A DNA stretch of 64,000 bases, from positions 620,001 through 684,000 of the forward strand of contig CBDBGS010000008.1 in NCBI GenBank assembly GCA_965205385.1, in the 5' to 3' direction. This document shows positions 25,548 to 33,936 of the stretch, one piece after another. The stretch is from CATOSP01 sp965205385 (GTDB taxonomy: Bacteria; Chloroflexota; Dehalococcoidia; Lucifugimonadales; UBA3495). Position 1 is the first letter of the stretch. Each line of letters begins with the position of its first letter. The notes beneath the pieces were generated by a model. The model was not told the DNA's origin. It was given only the letters and a program-made list of their open reading frames with translations, and did no database searches. Both the position numbers and the translations under genes were made by a program.

Positions 25548-28109
25548 ATGATCCCAGTCCAGACGGACATCAGAACCAGGGAAAACGACCTGGTATACGA
25601 CCCAAACCCAGGCGCAATTCCCTTTCCCAGCCGGCGGGGGCTCAACCGGAACACCCAACCCCGGGCGGAGCCCGAGCCCGAGCCGGAGGCCCCCCAGGAC
25701 GAGGAAATGCCGGAAGAGGAAATGCCGGAAGAAACCGGGAGCATCGGACTATCCGAATTCATCGAGATATACAAGGACGCGATCGCCCGGACGGTGACCG
25801 AAGCCTACGCGCCCCGGTACAGGCCGGGAGAGCCCGGGCAGGACCAACCCCTGCCCCGCCTCATCAGAAGGCCCATGGGAGCCCAGGAGCACGCCATCCG
25901 GGGCGCGGCCCTGAGCCTGGAGGTCAACCCCGGAACGGTAATCGTGGGCGAGATGGGAACCGGCAAGACCTACATCGGCGCCGCCGCAGCGCACATGAAC
26001 GGACACCGGAACGTCCTGGTTTTATGTCCGCCCCATCTGGTGCCCAAGTGGAAACGCGAAATAGAGATGACCGTGCCCGGAGCCCGGGCCTCCATCGTCC
26101 GCACCATAACCGACCTGCAGCGTCTGAGCCAGCTGGCCCCGAAGGGAGGCCCCCGGTTCACCATCATGTCCCGGGAAACAGCGAAGCTGTCCTACCGCTG
26201 GGAATCGGCCTACGTCACCAGGCTCCCCGGCAGGAAGAACGCCGCGAGGACGAACTGCTGCCCGGGATGCTTCCAGCAGATCCTGGACAAGGACGGCATC
26301 CCCGTCCGGCCAAAAGAGATGGAAAGGAAGCGCCTGAAGTGCCTGGAATGCGGCGGAGCCCTGTGGCAGCCAAAGCTGGAGGAACACAAGAGCGAATGCT
26401 CCTGCCGGAAATGCGGCGGGACGTCCGAAGCCAACCCCAGGTACAAAAACCGGAAGTACGCCCTGGCGGACTATATCAAGAAGCGGATGAAGGACTTCTT
26501 CGACCTGCTCATTGCGGACGAAGTCCACGAGTACAAGGCGCGCGGTTCCGCCCAGGGCATCGCCGGCGGCAACCTGGCCCAGACCTGCGGCAAGGCGCTC
26601 ACGCTGACCGGCACCCTGGCCGGAGGATACTCAAGCACGCTGTTCCACCTGCTCTACCGGTTCACGCCGGAGATCCGGAACGAGTTCAAGCACAACGAGC
26701 TGGCCCGCTGGATCGACCGGTACGGCTTCCGGCAGAGGAAGTACCGCTCCAAGGGCGGGGACGACGAGCCGCTGGACCACGGCCGGGGCAGCGGGCGCCG
26801 GGGGTACCGCACCGTCGAGAAGGAGACCCCGGGACTGGCCCCCGCGGCACTCTTTCACATAATCGGGAACACCGTCTTCCTCCGGCTGAGCGACGTGAGC
26901 TCCAGCCTGCCCCCCTACGAGGAACAGATCCTCGTTCAACAGATGAGCCGGAAGCCGGACCAATGCTCCGGATACTCGCAGAGGACCGCCTACCAGAAGC
27001 TATACACCGAGATGAGAAAGGCCCTGACAGAGGCGTTGCAGAAAGGCTCCACCAGGCTGATGGCGGCCTACCTGCAATCGCTGCTGGCCTTCCCAGACGG
27101 CTGCGTCAGGGGTGAGGAGGTCACCGATCCCCAGGACGGCAGGCTGATCGTGAGGATACCGCCCCTGGACGAGGATGAAACCTACCCGAAGGAACAAGCC
27201 CTCATCGGCCTTGCGAAGGAGGAAAAGAGGGCCGGACGGCGGATGTTGGTCTACACCACCCACACCGACACCCGCGACCTCACCGGGCGGATCGAGCAGT
27301 TCCTGAACCGGGAGGGCATCCGGACCGCGGTCCTGAAGTCCAACACCGTGAAATCGGAGAGGAGGGAGGAATGGGTCGGCCGGAAGGTGGAGGAGGGCGT
27401 GGACGTCCTGATCTGCAACCCCCGGCTGGTGCAGACCGGGCTGGACCTGGTGGACTTCCCGACGATCATCTGGTTCGAAACGGATTACAGCGTCTACACC
27501 ATGCGGCAGGCCTCACGCCGCTCCTGGCGCATCGGGCAGACCCGCCCGGTGAAGGTCATCTTCATGGTCTACGAGAGCACGATCCAGACGGACGCGCTCA
27601 AGCTGGTGGCAAAGAAGATGCAGAGCTCCCTGGCGGTGGAGGGAGAGCTGCCCGAGGACGGGCTGACCGCCTTCGGCGACGACAGCCAGGACCTGATAAT
27701 GACGCTGGCCCGGCAGATCATCAACGAAACGGAGCTGAAGGCCGGAGACTCCCTGGAGAACATATTCGCCCGGGCCCGGGAGTCGGAGCAGGAGAACGAG
27801 CAGTACCTGGTGGACGACGATTGGGGCACGGACGCAGCCCAGCCGGAGCCGGTCCAAGAAAAACCGGAGCCGGAGCAACCGAGCATCTTCTCCTGGACTG
27901 AGTTCATGGCCCAGCCTGTGGAGACCACGGGAAAGCGCCGCCGGAAGGAGCCGGAGGCGCCGTCCCTGTTCCAGTGGGCGGTGGAACAGGAGACCGCGCG
28001 CGGGGAGCCAGGGCAAATAGACAAGCTGTGGCAATCGGAAGCAGCGGAGCGAGGCCTCGGACCGGGCGGAGACCAAACAGAAAACCGGGACGAAGACCCC
28101 CTGTGGTAG
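25548..28109 (+). CDS. SNF2-like DEAD/DEAH helicase, large
   Basis: 853 residues. Walker A GEMGTGKT (134-141) and Walker B DEVH (324-327), motif III TLTGTLAGG, and the C-terminal RRSWRIGQTRPV (motif VI-type). A cysteine-rich insert (CCPGC, CLECGG, CSCRKCGG) lies between motifs I and II, probably one or more zinc sites. N-terminal and C-terminal tails are acidic and disordered. SNF2 proteins move along DNA and remodel protein-DNA complexes. Follows DUF6094, precedes a nuclease: likely a restriction/repair-like module. Confidence 0.9.
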   Translation: MIPVQTDIRTRENDLVYDPNPGAIPFPSRRGLNRNTQPRAEPEPEPEAPQDEEMPEEEMPEETGSIGLSEFIEIYKDAIARTVTEAYAPRYRPGEPGQDQPLPRLIRRPMGAQEHAIRGAALSLEVNPGTVIVGEMGTGKTYIGAAAAHMNGHRNVLVLCPPHLVPKWKREIEMTVPGARASIVRTITDLQRLSQLAPKGGPRFTIMSRETAKLSYRWESAYVTRLPGRKNAARTNCCPGCFQQILDKDGIPVRPKEMERKRLKCLECGGALWQPKLEEHKSECSCRKCGGTSEANPRYKNRKYALADYIKKRMKDFFDLLIADEVHEYKARGSAQGIAGGNLAQTCGKALTLTGTLAGGYSSTLFHLLYRFTPEIRNEFKHNELARWIDRYGFRQRKYRSKGGDDEPLDHGRGSGRRGYRTVEKETPGLAPAALFHIIGNTVFLRLSDVSSSLPPYEEQILVQQMSRKPDQCSGYSQRTAYQKLYTEMRKALTEALQKGSTRLMAAYLQSLLAFPDGCVRGEEVTDPQDGRLIVRIPPLDEDETYPKEQALIGLAKEEKRAGRRMLVYTTHTDTRDLTGRIEQFLNREGIRTAVLKSNTVKSERREEWVGRKVEEGVDVLICNPRLVQTGLDLVDFPTIIWFETDYSVYTMRQASRRSWRIGQTRPVKVIFMVYESTIQTDALKLVAKKMQSSLAVEGELPEDGLTAFGDDSQDLIMTLARQIINETELKAGDSLENIFARARESEQENEQYLVDDDWGTDAAQPEPVQEKPEPEQPSIFSWTEFMAQPVETTGKRRRKEPEAPSLFQWAVEQETARGEPGQIDKLWQSEAAERGLGPGGDQTENRDEDPLW

Positions 28110-28141
28110 CATGAAAAAAAGACCAACGAGGGGGAGACGGA

Positions 28142-29173
28142 ATGGCAGACGAACTACACTGGCAACCCATGGCCTCTCTGGAACTGGACCGGGAGCAGCC
28201 GCCTCACCTCAGAATATCCTCTGCGGGGAAGTGTCTCCGGGCCTCGGCCTATGCGGCGGCGGGAGAACCGGAATCGAACCCACCCGGCAACCAGGCCAGG
28301 AACCGGATGGCCATGGGCCACATGACCGAGGTCCTGATCCTGAAGGAGCTGGAGCGAAACGGCTGGGAGACCGAGCACACCGTCCTCTCCGAGGGAGGCC
28401 AGCTGGAGCTGGAAATGGAGCTGCCCGGAGCGGGCGCGACGATCACGGGGCACCCCGACGGGATATGCCGACATCCCGACCTCACCAACAACCAATGGGT
28501 CACGCTAGAGTGCAAGTCAATGGGCCCGGAACGGGCCCTGGAGGTGGAACGAGACGGCGTCGCCGCCGTCTACCCCGCGTACATCGCCCAGATCGGCCTC
28601 TACGGCCGTAGGATGTTCGAGATGAAGCTCGTGTCCCACCCGGAGCGGGGCGTATTCGGCATGATGGACCGAGAGGGGCGGATGATACCGCCGGAACGGG
28701 TCTCTTGGGAGAGAAAGTTCATCGACGAGACGATGGCGAAGCAGGCGGGAGCCGCCACGTCAGCGAAGAAGGGAGAACTCCCCGAACGGCCCTACGCCCA
28801 GAGCTCCAGCGAGTGCAGGTACTGCAACTACCACTCCACCTGCTGGGGGATGGACCCGGAACAAGAGGAGGACCCCGGCAGGAAGCGGACGGTAACGAGC
28901 GAGCAGCAGGAGGTGGTCGAGGCCGCCCGGACCTGGAAGGAACTGAAACCCAGGGTAGACAAGGCGAGAGACATGTTGCAGGCGGTGTCCAACTCGGCCG
29001 GGGGAGCCGACGTCATGGTGGAAGGAATCATCGGCGGCTACTTCCAACCCCGGAGCGAGCAGTTCTACGACCCCGATGCGCTGGAACGGGCGGTCCCCGC
29101 GGACATCCTCCAGAAATGCCTGGTCAACCGCCGGGAGAAGCCCCCCGCCTTCTGGGTCAGGAAGGCCAGGTAG
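28142..29173 (+). CDS. PD-(D/E)XK superfamily nuclease
   Basis: 343 residues. GHPDG and TLECKSMG supply D and ExK of the core; an upstream E lies in the GHMTEVLIL helix; C-terminal SECRYCNYHSTCWG is a CxxC..C cluster as in Cas4/RecB-like Fe-S nucleases. GAGGGGGAG site before ATG. Acts on DNA ends presumably with the upstream helicase. Family by motif, partner by context. Confidence 0.82.
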   Translation: MADELHWQPMASLELDREQPPHLRISSAGKCLRASAYAAAGEPESNPPGNQARNRMAMGHMTEVLILKELERNGWETEHTVLSEGGQLELEMELPGAGATITGHPDGICRHPDLTNNQWVTLECKSMGPERALEVERDGVAAVYPAYIAQIGLYGRRMFEMKLVSHPERGVFGMMDREGRMIPPERVSWERKFIDETMAKQAGAATSAKKGELPERPYAQSSSECRYCNYHSTCWGMDPEQEEDPGRKRTVTSEQQEVVEAARTWKELKPRVDKARDMLQAVSNSAGGADVMVEGIIGGYFQPRSEQFYDPDALERAVPADILQKCLVNRREKPPAFWVRKAR

Positions 29174-29270
29174 CAGGGGGCACTTGCGCTTCTAACGGCG
29201 AGGGGGGCCGGGGCGCGGTTCCGGGTGTTGGGGTACGCCGCGCCCCGAGCATACGCCGGGAGAAGAGGAC

Positions 29271-30722
29271 ATGACGCAGCAGAACGCAGGCCAAACCGGA
29301 CCAACATCGAAAGAGTACAACCTGGACGTCTTGGAGGGGGTCGTGGGGGACTGGATGGAGATCGAATGGGAGAGCGACCAATACGCCGTAATGTGGTTCG
29401 AGGTGAATCCTCCCGGGAACCACCAGGGTATAACCGCGGAATACAGGTGGGACCCGAGTCAGTCGGAGAAACCGGAAATCCGGGAGCACATGGCCGTCAG
29501 GATACGCGGATACATGGACGACGACGGGAGGATGATGGAGATGGTGGCCTGGGAAGACTTGGATGACCACCAGCAGGGCGCCCCATGCGCACCGGCCGTG
29601 ACAGATCGCGCCGCCGGCCCTGATAGGACCCGATCCCTTCAGTCAGAAAGGGGAAGAGCGGCGGATGCCCCAGCGAGCAAAAGCAAGGAAACGAACAAAG
29701 AGGAAACAGCAATGGCAGAATTCGAAGTCAAGACCTACCCCGTCACCATTGAAGAGCACCCCAACGCAGACCTCCTGGAACTGGCCCGCATCGGCGACTA
29801 TTACAGCATCGTCCTCAAGGGCCAGTTTCAAGACGGCGACGTCTGCGCCTACATCCCGGAGGCGTCCATAGTCCCGGACAACCTCATAGCCGAGATGGGA
29901 CTGGAGGGAAAGCTCGCCGGTCCAGAGCACAACCGCGTCAAGGCAATAAGGCTCCGCGGCGTACTGTCCCAGGGCTTGGTCTACCCGGCGCCCGGCCGTC
30001 CGCCTGGGATGGACGTGGGAGAAGAACTGGGAATTACCAAGTGGGAACCGCCCATCCCAACACACATGAAGGGGCAAGTGGAATCGCGGGTCGGACAAAC
30101 CCTCAAGTTTCCCGTGGAAAACATAAAGAAGTACCCCGAAATGTTCCGCGAGGGCGAGACCGTCACCATCACCGAGAAGATTCACGGGACCTGGTGCTGC
30201 CTGGCCCGCGCCGGCGGTGAACCGCTGGTCAGCAGCCTGGGAATGTCGGAACAGGGACTGGCCCTCAAGCGGAACGAGGCCAACCGGAACAACCTCTACA
30301 TCCGGCAATGGGAACTCAACAGGGATATTCTCCAGAGGATGGAAGACGAACTGGGCAACGCCGATTTCCACGTCCTGGGCGAGATCTACGGGGGCAAGGT
30401 CCAAGACCTGAAGTACGGCATCAAGACCCAGGAGTTCAGGGTCTTCGACATCGCCGTAGACGGGGAATACCAGACCTATGAGTACATCAAATCCCTGGGA
30501 TGGAACACCGTCCCGGTGCTGTACGAGGGACCGTACTCCAAGGAAACCGTCCTCAGCCTCACCGAGGGCCAGTCCACGCTGCCCGGCGCCAAGCACACCC
30601 GGGAGGGCGTGGTCATCCGGGCTGCGCCCGAGGCCATCAGCGATCTCACGGGAACGAGGAAAATAGCCAAGTCCATCAGCGAAAGCTACCTGCTGCGCCG
30701 GGGCGGCACCGAGCTCCGTTAG
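29271..30722 (+). CDS. ATP-dependent RNA ligase (Rnl5/DraRnl-like), with N-terminal extension
   Basis: 483 residues. Residues 148 onward: OB-like N-domain (VTIEEHPNADLLELARIGDY), then TEKIHGTWC with the adenylated lysine at 303, EIYGG (motif III/IIIa type), and EGVVIR (motif IV). This fits the Deinococcus-type RNA ligase. Residues 1-147 form a separate acidic domain. An internal ATG at 29712 has its own GAGGAAAC site, so a 336-residue ligase can be made alone; the two may be overlapping genes in one frame. Role: RNA end repair. Confidence 0.85.
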   Translation: MTQQNAGQTGPTSKEYNLDVLEGVVGDWMEIEWESDQYAVMWFEVNPPGNHQGITAEYRWDPSQSEKPEIREHMAVRIRGYMDDDGRMMEMVAWEDLDDHQQGAPCAPAVTDRAAGPDRTRSLQSERGRAADAPASKSKETNKEETAMAEFEVKTYPVTIEEHPNADLLELARIGDYYSIVLKGQFQDGDVCAYIPEASIVPDNLIAEMGLEGKLAGPEHNRVKAIRLRGVLSQGLVYPAPGRPPGMDVGEELGITKWEPPIPTHMKGQVESRVGQTLKFPVENIKKYPEMFREGETVTITEKIHGTWCCLARAGGEPLVSSLGMSEQGLALKRNEANRNNLYIRQWELNRDILQRMEDELGNADFHVLGEIYGGKVQDLKYGIKTQEFRVFDIAVDGEYQTYEYIKSLGWNTVPVLYEGPYSKETVLSLTEGQSTLPGAKHTREGVVIRAAPEAISDLTGTRKIAKSISESYLLRRGGTELR

Positions 30723-30825
30723 CGAGTTCCGTCAGGTCGTCTTCATACAACTGGACAGCCGCCGGGAATAACCGCCCCCCCGGGACACACCCCGGCCCCC
30801 AAGGGCCCCAGGCCGGACTCCGCAC

Positions 30826-30854
30826 AGGCCCCGGAGACCGATTCTCCGGGGCCT
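30826..30854 (+). terminator. Rho-independent-type terminator after the RNA ligase
   Basis: 12-bp stem AGGCCCCGGAGA / TCTCCGGGGCCT around a 5-base loop, followed by CTTCATGTTTT. Ends the long + strand unit. Confidence 0.75.
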
Positions 30855-30878
30855 CTTCATGTTTTGGGAGGAAAGGTC

Positions 30879-31193
30879 ATGACCAACCTTGCGAGGGAGA
30901 AATACCCGGCCGCGGCCGGAGGAAACCCCGCAGTCCAACTCCGGCATCTCCGGGCCCACCGGGCATTCCAGCGGCAGGAGACGTTCGAGGAAGCCCGCAT
31001 AGACTGGAAGACGGTCATCAGCCGGGAACAGTCCCGGCTGCACGTCACCCGGCACCTCCACGCCAAGATCAACCTGAAGGCAGGAGGGCTGGAGCCCCGA
31101 GGCTGGATGAACACCGAGGAAGGCCAGGAGAGCATGAAGCGGTTTGCGCCGAAGGAATTGGTCAACACCATGTCCGACCCCGCGGAAAAATAG
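30879..31193 (+). CDS. Hypothetical protein, C-terminus formed by foreign sequence
   Basis: 104 residues from ATG with a GGGAGGAAAGG site. The first about 87 residues are element-like (helical, basic). The last about 18 codons (from about 31,137) read antisense through a truncated homocysteine methyltransferase gene, so the natural C-terminus is lost at the joint. Function unknown. Confidence 0.6.
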   Translation: MTNLAREKYPAAAGGNPAVQLRHLRAHRAFQRQETFEEARIDWKTVISREQSRLHVTRHLHAKINLKAGGLEPRGWMNTEEGQESMKRFAPKELVNTMSDPAEK

Positions 31194-31363
31194 TCCCGCG
31201 CCATTCCCCGGACTACATCGGGGTGGACCGCGTTGAATTCTTCAGGGCAACCTCCGGGTTCCAGACCGTGGGCTTGCAAATAGGTCCCCGTCGCCCCGTC
31301 AGAGATAAGCAACTCTCCAGAAGCCAACCGCTCTTTGAGGGAAGGTAGGTTGGTGTGGCTCAT
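31136..31363 (-). pseudogene. Homocysteine S-methyltransferase, 5 prime fragment
   Basis: Starts MSHTNLPSLKERLASG with ISDGATGTYLQAHGL, CPEEFN.VHPDVV and TNSFGANR, the N-terminal hallmarks of homocysteine S-methyltransferases. Only about 75 residues remain; sequence identity stops after GANR at about 31,136. The enzyme would methylate homocysteine to methionine. Start overlaps the upstream gene by ATGA, so the operon is genuine chromosomal. Confidence 0.85.
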
Positions 31364-31701
31364 AGACTGCACCAGTGGTCTACTGCCCCCGGTCGTGGGT
31401 CGCGTTCTCTTGATTCGATCAAGTCGCGGATCCTGGCAACGAATTCCTGTGGAAATCCCTGGTTGAACATGGCTGGGATTTGCCCCGCGACATCCTCCGT
31501 CGAGCCGCTTAGCTCAACAGGGCTGCCCCATGCCCAGGCCATCAGATAGTCGTCAGTCCCCTGGCTGCCGTCCAACATCGCGATGGCATCCACGCCCTGC
31601 TGGAAGCGGGCCTCCAGTTGTTTAGATATCTGGCTGCCTTCTCCTTGGACCTGCACCTGAACAGGGACATCTTTCCAGTAGAGTATCCGAGCTTTGACCA
31701 A
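31360..31701 (-). CDS. Virulence-factor-domain protein (conserved scaffold-like)
   Basis: 113 residues from TTG 31701. ARILYWKDVPVQV, SKQLEARFQQGVDAIAM, GTDDYLMAWAWG and a final FPQEF match the Pfam virulence-factor domain found in many chromosomes. Real start uncertain (open frame reaches 31872). Overlaps the methyltransferase fragment by ATGA. Confidence 0.7.
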   Translation of the reverse strand: MVKARILYWKDVPVQVQVQGEGSQISKQLEARFQQGVDAIAMLDGSQGTDDYLMAWAWGSPVELSGSTEDVAGQIPAMFNQGFPQEFVARIRDLIESRERDPRPGAVDHWCSL

Positions 31702-31908
31702 CTTGGGACCTGCTTTCCCGGAGATATCAATCTCGAAATGCGCCGCAGCAGCCGGGCATCCCGGCGGAAAGGTAGGCTCAAGATACCCTAAAACGGCCCA
31801 CCTGAAAAGGGCAGTCTGCCAGCGCTCAACTTTGTCCACCCTGCCGCAGGGTGATTCGATCATGTGAATCAAGGACGCTTATGCGCCGCTACTACGCCAT
31901 CCGTCATT

Positions 31909-31935
31909 CCTGCCCCGTACTGGATACGGGGCAGG
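31909..31935. repeat. REP-like palindrome 1
   Basis: 11-bp stem CCTGCCCCGTA / TACGGGGCAGG with 5-base loop, followed by GAGCCGAAATCCAGG. Related to CGTCATTCC..GCGGGAAT repeats at 33,041 and 33,620. Confidence 0.6.
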
Positions 31936-32154
31936 TTTTGGAGCCGAAATCCAGGAACCTTTCCTTAGAATTACGTTCAGATACCTGAGCATTTCCGGGT
32001 TCCAGTTTTCGCTGGAACGACGATGGAGCCGGTTGCAGTCATAATCGAGAGGCCCTGACCCAGCCGCGGTCGGCTTGACGGCCCAATGCGCCTAAAATAT
32101 ACTTGGCGCTGGCCTTTTAGGGCCACCTATCTCCATTTCAACAGAGGTAATGGC

Positions 32155-32784
32155 ATGCCAATGGACAGGTATCTCAGACCCATGATTGTTCTGCTCCTGA
32201 CCGCGATTTTCCCCGTCATGATTGCCGCATGTGCCGGACCCTCGGGCCCACAGGGCCCCCAGGGGATCCCGGGACTTCCCGGGAAGTCAGGACTTCCCGG
32301 TGAACCTGGCAAGCCAGGAAAGCCCGGCCTGGCAAGTCTACCAGGCAACCCAGGCAATCCTGGACCGGAAGGGGCGCAGGGTCCCCAAGGCCCTCAGGGA
32401 ATTCAAGGTGAACAGGGCCCAGCGGGTCCCCAGGGAGAGGCGGGGCCTCCGGGCTCGTCACACCCCACATCGATCAGTCTTGTCCCCTCCGAAGCCGAAG
32501 AAGGACGACCGACAATCAAGGTCCTGGGCGCAGGCTGGCAAGAGGATGAAGCGGTGACCATAGAGGTACTTGGCCCGGATGGTTACCACAACATCATCGG
32601 CGGCGCACTGGCCGATGCTTCGGGCACTTTCGAAATAGACATTCGACCACCCAGCCGAGCATCCGAGGGAGGTCCCTTCAAGCCCGGACTTCACAGCGTC
32701 GTGGCCCTGGGAAGCAGAGAGGGTGGCGCAAGCGCCCCACTCATGATTACCATCCTGGTGACCGAGGACACACCCGAGCCCTAG
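32155..32784 (+). CDS. Collagen-like lipoprotein
   Basis: 209 residues. Type II signal peptide with lipobox VMIAAC (C at about residue 23), then a triple-helical GXY run of about 80 residues, then a C-terminal globular domain with VTIEVLGPDGYH and FEIDIRPPS. A surface-displayed stalk-and-head protein. AGAGG site before ATG. Confidence 0.8.
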   Translation: MPMDRYLRPMIVLLLTAIFPVMIAACAGPSGPQGPQGIPGLPGKSGLPGEPGKPGKPGLASLPGNPGNPGPEGAQGPQGPQGIQGEQGPAGPQGEAGPPGSSHPTSISLVPSEAEEGRPTIKVLGAGWQEDEAVTIEVLGPDGYHNIIGGALADASGTFEIDIRPPSRASEGGPFKPGLHSVVALGSREGGASAPLMITILVTEDTPEP

Positions 32785-32835
32785 TCCCGGAGCGGGCTTC
32801 ACCCTCCCGCGACGGCCAACCAGGAGAATCCCGCC

Positions 32836-32860
32836 AGCCCCCCTTTCGGAAAGGGGGGCT
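32836..32860 (+). terminator. Terminator after collagen-like gene
   Basis: 11-bp perfect stem AGCCCCCCTTT / AAAGGGGGGCT with CGG loop and TTTCAC after it. Confidence 0.75.
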
Positions 32861-33205
32861 TTCACTTTCCTGCCGGCAAGCGCGCTGACCATCACCTTGT
32901 CGCTCGAAAAAGTGCCGCGGCTTTCCTGGCCCACGCCCCGGCGGTCCACCCCTCCCTCGGTCGCGAAAGGAAGGCTAAGAAACTATCCCCGAATCAACTG
33001 GTCCTGTTGATATACCGGCATTGCCGACCGAAGCCCATAGATTCCCGCCCCCGTTCAAGCCGGGGGCAGGCTCTTCGCGGGAATGACGGGTCGGGTGTCG
33101 CGCCAAGTTTTGAGATAGTCTCTTAATCGTGTAAATCCCGGAGTCCATCCCGCCCTATTGACGGTGTAATCTCGCACTGGGGATTGCGGGTCTGTCGATC
33201 AGGTG
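32861..33205. other. Intergenic stretch with REP-like palindrome
   Basis: No gene seen. Contains a nested palindrome at 33,041-33,084 (ATTCCCGC ... GCGGGAAT with inner GCCCCCG/CGGGGGC) and the decayed 3 prime flank of the collagen-like gene. Confidence 0.5.
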
Positions 33206-33568
33206 AACAAGGCCCACAGGGTGAGTCTGAGCTCCCGGCTCGTCCCATCCCACGTCGAGTCGTCTCGTCCCCGCCGAAGCCGCGGAGGGACAACCTGCCA
33301 TCAAGGTCCTGGGCGCAGCTGGCAGGTGGATGAAGCCGTCACCATAGAGGTTTTTGGCCCGGACGGATACCACTTGTTTGTCTGCGGAGCATTGGCCGAT
33401 GCTTCTGGTACATTCGAAATGGAAATTGAACCATCCAGCCATTCATCCGAAGGAAGTCCGTTCAAGCCGGGACTTCACAGCGCAATGGCGTTGGGAAGCG
33501 AGGAGGGTGGAGCAAACGCACCCCTGATGATCACCGCGGCGGTACCCGAGGACACACCCAAGCCCTAG
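33206..33568 (+). pseudogene. Decayed duplicate of the collagen-like gene head domain
   Basis: Tandem copy of about 33,200-33,568 compared with 32,407-32,784: GGTGAACA(A/G)GGCCCA..., then CAAGGTCCTGGGCGCA, VTIEVFGPDGYH and the ENDING SEEGGANAPLMIT. Frameshifts and a missing stalk show decay; it cannot make a normal protein. Confidence 0.65.
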
Positions 33569-33697
33569 TACCGTTTCCAGATAGATTTGTTGATACTGGA
33601 AAGTTGCCTCTAACTCTGGATTCCTGCTTGCGCGGGAATGACTAACAGGTGAAACAGATATCCGGTATAAGGCATATTCAAGTGGAAACGGTACTAG
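33565..33697. mobile_element. MITE-like insertion with CTAG target duplication
   Basis: Terminal inverted repeats of 15 bp including CTAG (CTAGTACCGTTTCCA / TGGAAACGGTACTAG). The homologous empty site is present in the first collagen-like copy (CCCTAGTCCCGG at about 32,782), so about 129 bp were inserted with a CTAG duplication. No coding capacity; contains a REP-like hairpin (33,620-33,639). Confidence 0.8.
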
Positions 33698-33876
33698 TCC
33701 CGGAGCAGACTTCACCCACCCGCGACGGCCAACCAGGAAAACGCGCTGACCACCCTGGCGCTCGGAGAAGTGCCGCAGCTTGCCCGGCCCACGCCTCGCC
33801 GGTCCGCGTCTCCCCAGGTCGCGAAAGAAAGACCAAGGCGCATTTTCCCCAACTGACCCTCCATCGCCAGAGAAAC

Positions 33877-33909
33877 AGAAGGCCCCTCCTAAATTCGGAG
33901 GGGTCTTCT
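33877..33909. terminator. Bidirectional terminator between collagen pseudogene and binding protein
   Basis: Stem AGAAGGCCCCTCC / GGAGGGGTCTTCT (one mismatch) with AAATTC loop. Lies at the convergent border of + and - strand genes. Confidence 0.65.
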
Positions 33910-33936
33910 AGACAGGACCAAATGTTTCCTGGGTTT

